Shown here: positions 16,934 to 25,148 of the stretch, piece by piece
Layout of the letters: every line of letters starts with the position of its first letter
How positions within the stretch are numbered: position 1 is the first letter of the stretch
Assembly: GCA_902495075.1 (NCBI GenBank)
Contig: CABUVO010000038.1
Span: 1 to 32,506 of the forward strand
Direction of reading: 5' to 3'
Origin: an uncultured Porphyromonadaceae bacterium
GTDB lineage: Bacteria > Bacteroidota > Bacteroidia > Bacteroidales > Muribaculaceae
Length of the DNA stretch: 32,506 nucleotides
Notes under the pieces: generated by a model
What the model was told of the DNA's origin: nothing
The model's input: the letters and a program-made list of their open reading frames with translations, nothing else
Databases searched by the model: none
Program-made: the position numbers and the translations under genes

Positions 16934-17025
16934 TTTAAGTTTCGCAAGCTTCAACTTAAAGTTTAAGAGTTTAGAAGTTTAAGAGTTTATCAGATGCGAA
17001 TATGACAGAGTTTTTATTTATTCGT
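16934..17025. repeat. Dispersed AT-rich repeat, copy 2
   Basis: This is the second copy of the element at 1080-1187, in the same orientation, with two 16-bp units (16959-16974 and 16975-16990) where copy 1 has three. It lies between the fimbrillin-like operon and the sigma gene. Its left end is matched by an inverted arm at 17061-17108. Confidence 0.85.
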
Positions 17026-17060
17026 ATCAAACAATAAACTCATAAACTGCGCACAGCGCG

Positions 17061-17108
17061 ATTAAACTTTTAAACTTCAACTTTCCGCTTGCGAAAGTTG
17101 AAATTTAT
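17061..17108. repeat. Inverted arm of copy 2 with internal hairpin
   Basis: Read on the minus strand this segment (AACTTTCGCAAGC, then GTTGAAGTTTAAAAG) is an imperfect inverted copy of 16936-16970, so the interval 16936-17108 can fold back on itself. It also holds a perfect 10-bp stem (TTCAACTTTC, 17076-17085, with its complement 17093-17102, loop of 7). It lies 30 nt past the stop of the fimbrillin-like gene at 17138 and might end that transcript, though no clear U-tract follows. Confidence 0.6.
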
Positions 17109-17137
17109 TACTTACTAATGTTAGAAATGACTATTGC

Positions 17138-18004
17138 TCAATCGTATGTTTCTACTTTCCAGTCTTCGATTTCGCGGAGTGAGATTTCGAATCCCGGTTG
17201 AGTCACATGCAGATCGAATTTATAAATCTTTCCGCTTTCAAAACTCATATTTCCAAGCTTCTTGCGAAACACCATGCCCGAGACGTTACATCTTACAGTG
17301 AAGTTCGATGAAGCTGGGAGTAAAAGGCATTCCGCCTTTGTCATTGCAGCGTCAGCCGACATGGCTATTGCCGAGGATGTTTCAGAGGAGGAAAGTTTGC
17401 CTTCTGCCAGTGAGAAGATACCATTGGAAGGAACTTCTTCAATTCGGGGATCAAGAGCTTTCAGATCTTCGGCTGGAATGTCTTCATCAGCGGTGATATT
17501 AAACTGCACCATGCTCAACACATGTTTCATCTGCACTTTAACAGGCGTCAGTCCCGGATACTTGTTCTTGGCACTGTTTGAATAAAGAAAATCGCTATTG
17601 AGAGCATTTTCTTTAGTGCTGACATCAAGGCTCAGGGATTTTGATTCCGCAGAGTTTGCCTCATAAGGATAGAAACAGATGAAATCTACCTTTGTGGCGT
17701 TTGCCGGATAGAGAGGCATTGTTTCCGAATCCACAGGTTGCAATGTTCCCTCTGCATCAGTTTTCAGTCTGGTGCAGGTAGCGGTGGCGAGTCCGTCAGC
17801 ACTTCCGCTTGCGAACATGAACATCCCTATTTCCTCGCCCCCTTTCCAACTCTCGGGAAGGTCGCTGTCGAAAGGCTGTATCGCAGCTTTCATCTGCACA
17901 GGGAGCTGGGGATGGCGCTCCTCCCCACCCTCATAGATGTCTTCGCAAGACATCATCATGGAGCTGAGCGCCATACCTGCCAATATATAAATGTTTTTTT
18001 TCAT
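17138..18004 (-). CDS. Fimbrillin-like surface lipoprotein
   Basis: This 288-residue protein has a lipobox at Cys20 (SSMMMSC). The pattern after it (EEIGMFMF, YPANATKVDFICFYPYEAN, LSLDVS...SDFLYSNSAKN, VQMKHVLSMVQFNI, GKIYKFDLHV) matches the fimbrillin family (Mfa-like/BF2867-like), whose members are exported lipoproteins that form or decorate surface pili or act as adhesins. It ends in ISLREIEDWKVE, a common ending in that family. It is 18 nt after the larger fimbrillin-like gene, hence the same operon. Whether it is a stalk, tip or free surface protein cannot be told. Confidence 0.75.
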   Translation of the reverse strand: MKKNIYILAGMALSSMMMSCEDIYEGGEERHPQLPVQMKAAIQPFDSDLPESWKGGEEIGMFMFASGSADGLATATCTRLKTDAEGTLQPVDSETMPLYPANATKVDFICFYPYEANSAESKSLSLDVSTKENALNSDFLYSNSAKNKYPGLTPVKVQMKHVLSMVQFNITADEDIPAEDLKALDPRIEEVPSNGIFSLAEGKLSSSETSSAIAMSADAAMTKAECLLLPASSNFTVRCNVSGMVFRKKLGNMSFESGKIYKFDLHVTQPGFEISLREIEDWKVETYD

Positions 18005-18022
18005 AAAGAACGAACATTGATA

Positions 18023-19867
18023 TTATTGCACTTTCACACAGCGCACATTTAGACCGTTTCCGGCACTGTAGTTTGTAATCTGTCCCCAGCTGGATCCAGA
18101 CTGGAAGGCATAATTCTTAAGTCCTGTCATAGAGCCGGAGAAATACATTACATCGCTGCAGTTTCCGAATTTGGCATCGAATCTCATTCGTCCGCCTTTG
18201 GGATAGACGGCTGTCGGATCGCTTGTTAGATTACCGCCGTCATCAAAATATGAATTCCATGGCGAGAGATTGTTTTTGTATGCAGGCACCATCCAACCTT
18301 CGGGAGAAGGATCAAAGACACCTTTTTCTCCGGTAGCTTCAACTGTCCAGAAATTAGGACCATATGCAAGCGTTGCAGAACCGCTGTTTGTTATCCAGCT
18401 ATATGGTTCGCCATAGGATGTGATGAACAACCCGGGGCTGGTGAGCAGACGTCGCATTGCCTGTCCCTGATTGTCATTCCATGTATCGCCAGTAGTGATT
18501 TTTACAGGATTGTTGTCAATGTCGTAGATAGTTACGTCAGTAATGGCTGTGCCGTCTGTAGGGAATTTATCGGTGAAGCCGGGATAGGGGCAGTTGTTGC
18601 CGCCTTGATAGTACATTCCCACGGAGCCGGGATTTGTAATATCAGAAGTAATGGCACCGAGGTTGCGGTCCATGAATACATAGTCGGCTATACCGTCACC
18701 ATTGTTATCTACTTCAGTCGTGTTTTTGTCTGGATCAAAATCGGTTACCCATATATGCCATGACCAGACCTTATCACCTCCCATTGTTGCGGAAACGAGT
18801 GCGTTGCCCTCTTTCCCTGCGGTGGTCTTCACAGTGATTGTGCTCTGGTCAGGATTCTCGACATTCAGGTTGAGGGTAAGACCACCATCCGCCGGTATCA
18901 GGTTCTGTGCATCCTGCCAAATGAGAGTTACTCCCAATTCGCCGTCATTGCGAAGACTACCGCCATTGATAAAGGGAATCTTACGCCAGACATCATATGC
19001 CTTGAGCACGGGGAATGTTACTGATTCACCGGGCTTTACAATGTAGCAGTTGGGGAGGTCGGCAAGTCTCTGGATTGTAGAGACGATATTATACTGATAA
19101 GCCGAACCTTTTGCAAAAACAGTATTCTGGGGAGAATATGGCTGAGCCGAATCTTCCGCACGGATTTCGATCTTGGAACCTTCGGCATCTTGCGATGGAA
19201 TATATGCACGGAAATGTTTGAGGTCACACTTCTCCATGGTTACATCGCCTGTCTGATCTGAATTGAGGGTCATTACATCATCACTGCCGAATTTGCCGAG
19301 ATTGAAAGAAGCAGCAGTCTTGACTCCGGTGAGGACGGCTGAACTTGCCGCGCCGCCGCTTACGCGGGTGTCTACGAGCGACAGTTGATGACTGAACGTC
19401 AATGTTACTGTTTCAATTGAATTGGTGATGCTTTTAGTGCTTGCCATCATGAGATCACACATCGATTTCGATGCATCGTATGTGATATTTGTGGGATCAG
19501 CATTTTCAACATAAGGATAATAGGCATAGAAATCGAGTTCTTCTCCATCTGCCGGATAGGTAACTTCCCTGTCTATGATCCACACTCCTCCGGTATACGT
19601 GAGTTGACGGTTGTCGGCATAATTCCCCGATGCTGCAAGTGTGCCGTCAGTGCCGGATTTTCTTGAAACGACAAAAAGTCCCACCTTGTCACCTTCGCTA
19701 AAAGTGGTTTTGAAATTGTCATCGGTAACGGTGCGGGTGTTGCTTGTTGTCAGTTCGAACTTGAATCCCGCCTGGTCTCCGGGGCGATCGGCGGAAAAGA
19801 AATCTGTTTCCTGAGTGCAACCCGTAAGAACCAATAAAGAGGATAAATAATAAAATACCTTTTTCAT
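18023..19867 (-). CDS. Fimbrillin-like lipoprotein with C-terminal FISUMP-type domain
   Basis: This 614-residue protein has a lipobox at Cys17 (LLVLTGC). The N-terminal about 280 residues are fimbrillin-like (FSEGDKVGLFVVSR, VTYPADGEELDFYAYYPY, CDLMMAST, TFSHQLSLVDTRV). A middle beta-rich part (about 270-385) precedes a C-terminal domain with VFMDRNLGAIT, GMYYQGGNNCPYPG, DPSPEGWMVPA and a final GLNVRCVKVQ, the signature of the Fibrobacter succinogenes major paralogous (FISUMP) group. Such fusions are probably tip or adhesin-type proteins; a glycan-binding role here is inference. It is divergent from the STN-SusC operon, 186 bp away, and may share its control. Confidence 0.78.
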   Translation of the reverse strand: MKKVFYYLSSLLVLTGCTQETDFFSADRPGDQAGFKFELTTSNTRTVTDDNFKTTFSEGDKVGLFVVSRKSGTDGTLAASGNYADNRQLTYTGGVWIIDREVTYPADGEELDFYAYYPYVENADPTNITYDASKSMCDLMMASTKSITNSIETVTLTFSHQLSLVDTRVSGGAASSAVLTGVKTAASFNLGKFGSDDVMTLNSDQTGDVTMEKCDLKHFRAYIPSQDAEGSKIEIRAEDSAQPYSPQNTVFAKGSAYQYNIVSTIQRLADLPNCYIVKPGESVTFPVLKAYDVWRKIPFINGGSLRNDGELGVTLIWQDAQNLIPADGGLTLNLNVENPDQSTITVKTTAGKEGNALVSATMGGDKVWSWHIWVTDFDPDKNTTEVDNNGDGIADYVFMDRNLGAITSDITNPGSVGMYYQGGNNCPYPGFTDKFPTDGTAITDVTIYDIDNNPVKITTGDTWNDNQGQAMRRLLTSPGLFITSYGEPYSWITNSGSATLAYGPNFWTVEATGEKGVFDPSPEGWMVPAYKNNLSPWNSYFDDGGNLTSDPTAVYPKGGRMRFDAKFGNCSDVMYFSGSMTGLKNYAFQSGSSWGQITNYSAGNGLNVRCVKVQ

Positions 19868-19907
19868 CAGTCGATTTTAAGGAGGTTAGTTAATAAAGTT
19901 TTTACCA

Positions 19908-20014
19908 ATAAGGCGACCGGAGAAGGGAAAGACACATGTAAACTTATCAAAAAAATCAATTAAAATAAAAAATGAATGGCTGATATGTGTGAAAAATATT
20001 TTAAGTCGCCTTAT
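19908..20014. repeat. 10-bp inverted repeat in the divergent control region
   Basis: ATAAGGCGAC at 19908-19917 and its exact complement at 20005-20014 flank an AT-rich 87-bp stretch between the divergent starts at 19867 and 20054. Such spaced arms could bind a dimeric regulator, but may be chance. No TTTG/TAnnTTTG promoter was found in this region on either strand. Confidence 0.35.
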
Positions 20015-20053
20015 AAGCAGAACAAAAAACGTTTTCCTTAACAGAACAAACCA

Positions 20054-23000
20054 ATGCGAAAAATTCAATTTCCCAAGCGGAATCGCAACATCAAGAAACG
20101 TATGCTCTGTTTTATCGGAGTGATATTGTGGGTGATACCGCTTTTGTGTGTTCCATTTTCTGTGTCGGCTCAGAAAAATGTGCGAGTCACGCTTAATGAA
20201 ACCGACATTTCTATTCCTAAAGCTTTGGAGCTCATTGAGAAACAGAGCGGGTATCATTTTGTATATAATAAGAATATTGCCGACTTCAACGCTAAGGTCA
20301 GTCCGAAAGTGACGAATGCCACTATTACAGTTGCTCTCGACAATTTGTTTGCCGGCAAAGGTATCACCTATGAAATCGATGATAAATACATCGTTCTTAA
20401 GGCAGGTGCAAAACCTCAGAAAGTTGTTGCCTCAAAAGTAAGCGGGTTTATAAAAGATAATAATGGAGAACCGCTTATTGGCGCGACAGTTGCCGTCAAA
20501 GGGAAGAAGGCGAGAGCCGTAGCGGGGATGGATGGTGATTACACCATCGATGCTTCGAAGGGTGATGTGCTTGTCTTTACTTATGTAGGATTCTCACCCA
20601 AAGAGGTTAAGGTGCGCTCAACCGACCGGATTGACGTAACTCTTGAAGAATCGGAAACGCTTCTGAGTGAGCTCGTCGTTGTCGGGTATGGCACCATGAA
20701 AAAGAAAGATCTGACCGGTGCCGTCAGTTCTATAACAGGTGATGCTGTCACAGACCGTAAGGTGTCTATGCTTTCAAGTGCATTGCAGGGTGCATTGTCG
20801 GGTGTGTCTGTGACACGTTCCGGCAGCGATCCGAGTGCCGGGGCTGATATCAAGATACGTGGTATCACCACAATAGGCGACAGTAATCCTCTTATCATCG
20901 TGGATGGGGTGCCGGCAGACAATATCAATGACATCAATCCTCAGGATGTCAAGGATATATCGGTGTTGAAAGATGCCGCCTCGGCAGCTATTTACGGATC
21001 AAGGGCAGCCTCGGGTGTGATTCTTGTCACCACCAAACGTGCTTCGGAAGGGAAAGTGTCACTACAGTATTCCTATGAATATGGTTATGAAACTCCCACA
21101 ACTCAGCCGGATTATGTTGATGTGACCCGTTTCATGGCAATGACCAATGAATTGCGCTGGAACGATGCCGGCAACGGATCCGATCATTTCCCTACGTATA
21201 TTCCTGCTGTAATCAACAACTATGCGCAGTTAAATGCCTCTAATCCCGATAGCTATCCGGATACAGACTGGCGCAATATGCTGCTTAGGAAACATTCCAA
21301 CAGACAGTCGCACAATTTCCGCATTTCAGGAGGTACGAACAAAATCCGCACCACAGCTTCGATCGGTTACGATACATCCGATGGATTATATAAGTTCAAG
21401 GAATACGACCGCTTTACGGTGCGTATGAATAATGATATAACCATCAACAAATATATTCAGGCTGCGATAGATGTCAACGTGAAGCGCAGCACTTCTGAAA
21501 GTCCGAATTATGATCCCATGAACGCATGCTATATCATGCCTCCGGTCTATGCCGCTGTATGGGAAGACGGGCGTGTGGCAGATGGTAAATCAGGCGACAA
21601 CCCTTACGCAGCCCTCAATTATGGAGGCACCTCCGAGAATCATTATAATCAGATCGGAGGTAAGGCGGCAGTTTATATCACTCCTATCAAAGGATTGAAA
21701 CTTTCAGCCATTGTTTCTCCTATCTGGAACGACTGGAGCGGCAAATCGTTTGTAAAACGTATTGAATATGCAGGTCCGGATACTCCCGACAACGTCATCG
21801 GTGCTATCAACGGTTTTGCTTCGACTAAGCTTACTGAATCAAGAGGTAAAAGTTTCAGTCTTACAAAACAGTTCCTTGCCAATTATGACAACACATTCGG
21901 CAAGCATTCCGTCAGCGCCCTGCTCGGTTATGAAGATAATTCCTACAATACTGATGGCATCTGGGCAGCGCGAGATAATTTCGCACTTACGGAATTTCCC
22001 TATCTTGACCGGGGTAACGAGGACTATCAGACAAACGGAGGAGACGCCTCACATACGGCATACCGTTCGGTTTTCGGACGCCTGATGTATAATTTCGACG
22101 GACGCTATCTTGTGCAGGCGAATATCCGCTGCGACCGTTCCTCCCGGTTTGACAAGAAATACAGAGCCGGCTGGTTCCCTTCGGTGTCAGGCGGTTGGGT
22201 GGTGACCAATGAACCTTGGTTCCGCAATTTCGAACTTGAGCCTTGGCTGAGCTTCTTAAAAGTAAGGGCTTCCTATGGTCTTTTGGGTAACGACAGGGTC
22301 GGAAACTACCCATATCTTCCTTTGCTCAACTACACGAACGCATTATTCTGGGAAGGTAACAAAGGTGTGTCGCATATCACTGCCGCTCAATGGCAATACG
22401 CTATCCGTGATATCTCATGGGAGACAACAAAGACTTTCGGCATAGGTCTTGACCTTGCATTCTTCAACAATCGTCTCAATATCAGCGGAGATTATTACTA
22501 CAAGATTACGAAAGACATGATTCTGGACATTGATATACCGGATTATGTCGGATACGATAACCCGCAGCAGAACACAGGTAAGATGCGTACCACAGGTTTT
22601 GAAATCGAGGTGAAATGGCGCGACAGAATAGCTGATTTCAATTATTCAGTATCAGCCAACCTCAGCGACTTCAAATCGAAGATGGGATATCTTGGAGGAA
22701 ATCAATTCCTCGGCGATCAGATAAAGACGATGGGAAGTTACTTCAACGAATGGTATGGCTACCGCAGTGACGGTCTTTTCCAGACACAGGAGGAGATAGA
22801 CAACTATCCCGTGATGAGCAGCAGTGTGCGACCCGGAGATATCAAATATCTAAAAGCAGATCCCAATGACAAGACACCTGTGTCTCCCGATAAGGATCGT
22901 GTATTTCTCGGGAATTCCCAGCCTCGCTATCAGTATGGCTTGACATTGAACGGCTCCTGGCGAGGAATAGACCTCAGCGTGACGTTCCAGGGTGTAGGAA

Positions 23001-23410
23001 GCCAGCTGAAGAGAAAGACAGCCACGATGGTGCAGCCATTGCGCGATAACTTCGGCAATATCCCCAAGCTTATCGATGGCAGATACTGGAGCAACTACAA
23101 CACTCCGGAGGAAAACCTGCGAGCCGAGTATCCGCGTCTTACATCAACACAGGCATCCTACAACTACGCAATGTCGGATTTCTGGCTGTTCAAGAGCCAC
23201 TATTGCCGTCTGAAGAATATCTCCTTAGGTTATACTCTTCCTCAGAATATCACGAAACATTTCTTCGTGCAGGCATTGCGTTTCTATGTGGCGGCAAACG
23301 ATCTCTTCTGTATCTCCAACTATCCGAGAGGTTGGGATTATGAGGGCTACGGCTCCACAAGCTATCCTATAACAAAATCGTTTATCTGCGGTGTTAACAT
23401 TACATTCTAA
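20054..23410 (+). CDS. SusC-like TonB-dependent transducer with STN domain
   Basis: This 1118-residue protein has a signal peptide with a long basic n-region (cleavage after VSA39), a secretin/TonB short N-terminal domain (STN, about 42-117: VRVTLNETDISIPKALELIEKQ...YEIDDKYIVLK), a carboxypeptidase-regulatory-like domain (about 128-205), a plug (SELVVVGYGTMKKKDLTGAVS, VLKDAASAAIYGSRAASGVILVTTK) and a beta-barrel ending in GVNITF. It imports oligosaccharides, and the STN domain marks it as a transducer that signals to a FecR-type anti-sigma, here most likely the one at 15288. It is first in the right operon, 6 nt before SusD. Confidence 0.95.
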   Translation: MRKIQFPKRNRNIKKRMLCFIGVILWVIPLLCVPFSVSAQKNVRVTLNETDISIPKALELIEKQSGYHFVYNKNIADFNAKVSPKVTNATITVALDNLFAGKGITYEIDDKYIVLKAGAKPQKVVASKVSGFIKDNNGEPLIGATVAVKGKKARAVAGMDGDYTIDASKGDVLVFTYVGFSPKEVKVRSTDRIDVTLEESETLLSELVVVGYGTMKKKDLTGAVSSITGDAVTDRKVSMLSSALQGALSGVSVTRSGSDPSAGADIKIRGITTIGDSNPLIIVDGVPADNINDINPQDVKDISVLKDAASAAIYGSRAASGVILVTTKRASEGKVSLQYSYEYGYETPTTQPDYVDVTRFMAMTNELRWNDAGNGSDHFPTYIPAVINNYAQLNASNPDSYPDTDWRNMLLRKHSNRQSHNFRISGGTNKIRTTASIGYDTSDGLYKFKEYDRFTVRMNNDITINKYIQAAIDVNVKRSTSESPNYDPMNACYIMPPVYAAVWEDGRVADGKSGDNPYAALNYGGTSENHYNQIGGKAAVYITPIKGLKLSAIVSPIWNDWSGKSFVKRIEYAGPDTPDNVIGAINGFASTKLTESRGKSFSLTKQFLANYDNTFGKHSVSALLGYEDNSYNTDGIWAARDNFALTEFPYLDRGNEDYQTNGGDASHTAYRSVFGRLMYNFDGRYLVQANIRCDRSSRFDKKYRAGWFPSVSGGWVVTNEPWFRNFELEPWLSFLKVRASYGLLGNDRVGNYPYLPLLNYTNALFWEGNKGVSHITAAQWQYAIRDISWETTKTFGIGLDLAFFNNRLNISGDYYYKITKDMILDIDIPDYVGYDNPQQNTGKMRTTGFEIEVKWRDRIADFNYSVSANLSDFKSKMGYLGGNQFLGDQIKTMGSYFNEWYGYRSDGLFQTQEEIDNYPVMSSSVRPGDIKYLKADPNDKTPVSPDKDRVFLGNSQPRYQYGLTLNGSWRGIDLSVTFQGVGSQLKRKTATMVQPLRDNFGNIPKLIDGRYWSNYNTPEENLRAEYPRLTSTQASYNYAMSDFWLFKSHYCRLKNISLGYTLPQNITKHFFVQALRFYVAANDLFCISNYPRGWDYEGYGSTSYPITKSFICGVNITF

Positions 23411-23416
23411 ATCATC

Positions 23417-25123
23417 ATGAAGACAATATATTCTATTTTGTTCCTTGTTTTTGCCCTGTCTTTGAGTTCATGTGCGGATCTTGATCTGTATCCTCTTGAC
23501 ACCGGTTCGAGTGATTCCTGGTATAAGACCGAGGAAGAGGTGAAGGCATCCATAGCCGGTCTCTACAGGGCGGAGTTTTTCCCGATCGACGGTGACAACT
23601 GGACAGATAACCATCAGAGTCGCGATCAACTCAATGATTTCACTGCAGCCACGCTGAACGGTGAGACATGGGAGGTCAAAAACCGTTGGCAGAATGCCTA
23701 TAAGTCAATTGCACGATGCAACATATTGCTGAATAAGTTGGCAACTCCCGCAGAGATAGGCATCAGTGAAGAGAAGGCTGAGCTATACAGGGCTCAGGTA
23801 TTGTTTGTGCGTGCCACCCAGTATGGTATTCTTACCTCATGTTATGGTGATGTGGTGTGGGTTGACAGTGAGATATCAATAGATGATGCCTTCACGATGG
23901 GGCGCACCGACAGGGAAGAAATCATGGAGAAGGTGTATGCGGATTATGACCGCGCCGCAGCTGCGCTCCCTCTCAGCTATGGCACACAACAGGAGCTCGC
24001 CACGAAGTCGGCAGCCTTGGCTCTCAAAGCGCGTTATGCTTTATATAACGAAGATTGGGATATTGCCGCCAAGGCTGCGAAAGATTGCATGGATCTGGGA
24101 TGCAATGAGCTCTATCCTGATTTCGGAGAGCTTTTTCTTGCCACAACGCATCATGCCAAAGAGAATCTTCTTTCATGGCCTTATTCTCTTGAACTCGGCA
24201 TCCACACTGAAAGCGAGGGATATATCCAGGGCGTATGTCCTCGAACCCGAGGAGGATATGCTTCTCAATACCCCTCCTGGGATTTGTTGGCATCATTCCT
24301 TTGCAACGATGGGTTGCCGATAGATGAATCTCCGCGATTCAATCCTCGGAAACCGTTTGAGAATCGTGACCCGCGTTGTGCATATACTATTGTTGAATTC
24401 GGAACGCAGCATTGTGGAGTTATCTATGATCCAAATCCAAGTGTTACGGAAGTTTTCAATTCCATAAGCGGTAAATATGTTACCAATCTTGATTGTAAAT
24501 CAGGAAGCCAATATGCTTCGTATAATGGGTTGCTTCAGAAAAAAGGTGTAGACGAATCATTTATCAATAACGGCAGTTTCAAGGTGGCATATGACAGAGT
24601 TTTCGTAAGATATGCGGAGGTTTTGCTTACATATGCCGAGGCGATGATTGAACAAGGAAAGATTGACAAAAGTGTTCTTGACGCCATTAATATGGTAAGG
24701 GCGCGTGCCTACAAGGTGGATTATAACAATGGTGCGGCTTATCCAAAGGTCATGACGACAAATCGCGATGAATTGCGTAGCATCGTGAGGGTAGAACGTC
24801 GCATGGAGTTCGCGTATGAAGGTTTGCGCCGAATGGATATAATTCGTTGGAGAATTGCCGACAAAGTGCTTAATACGCCTGATTATGGATTGCTCGACAA
24901 GGATGCGTTGATGTCGAAACTTGTTGACAAGAACCTATGGTTCTGGCCTGAGACTCCACAAATAGATGAGAACGGCACTCCAGACTTCTCATCGATTTAT
25001 AATCAGGGATTGTGTAGAATCGTGACGCGACGTCAGTTTGATGCCTCCAAGAATTATTTATGGCCGATACCATCGCAGGAGGTGATAACGAATCCTTATC
25101 TGGGACAAAACGATAACTATTAA
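23417..25123 (+). CDS. SusD-like outer-membrane glycan-binding lipoprotein
   Basis: This 568-residue protein has a lipobox at Cys19 (LSLSSC). SusD signatures include ADLDLYPLDTGSSDSWYKTEEE, NAYKSIARCNILLNK, ELYRAQVLFVRATQYGILTSCYGDVVWVD, VRYAEVLLTYAEAMIEQG, RRMEFAYEGLRRMDIIRWRIAD and YLWPIPSQEVITNPYLGQNDNY. It pairs with the STN-SusC 6 nt upstream and captures the ligand for import. The other SusD in the window is only distantly similar, so the two loci probably take different ligands. Confidence 0.95.
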   Translation: MKTIYSILFLVFALSLSSCADLDLYPLDTGSSDSWYKTEEEVKASIAGLYRAEFFPIDGDNWTDNHQSRDQLNDFTAATLNGETWEVKNRWQNAYKSIARCNILLNKLATPAEIGISEEKAELYRAQVLFVRATQYGILTSCYGDVVWVDSEISIDDAFTMGRTDREEIMEKVYADYDRAAAALPLSYGTQQELATKSAALALKARYALYNEDWDIAAKAAKDCMDLGCNELYPDFGELFLATTHHAKENLLSWPYSLELGIHTESEGYIQGVCPRTRGGYASQYPSWDLLASFLCNDGLPIDESPRFNPRKPFENRDPRCAYTIVEFGTQHCGVIYDPNPSVTEVFNSISGKYVTNLDCKSGSQYASYNGLLQKKGVDESFINNGSFKVAYDRVFVRYAEVLLTYAEAMIEQGKIDKSVLDAINMVRARAYKVDYNNGAAYPKVMTTNRDELRSIVRVERRMEFAYEGLRRMDIIRWRIADKVLNTPDYGLLDKDALMSKLVDKNLWFWPETPQIDENGTPDFSSIYNQGLCRIVTRRQFDASKNYLWPIPSQEVITNPYLGQNDNY

Positions 25124-25148
25124 ACAGCTTCAAAGAAACTATTTATAT

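Noticed and set aside
1080..17025. CRISPR array or transposon ends
   Set aside because: The 16-bp units are contiguous with no spacers, and no transposase or cas gene is present anywhere in the window.
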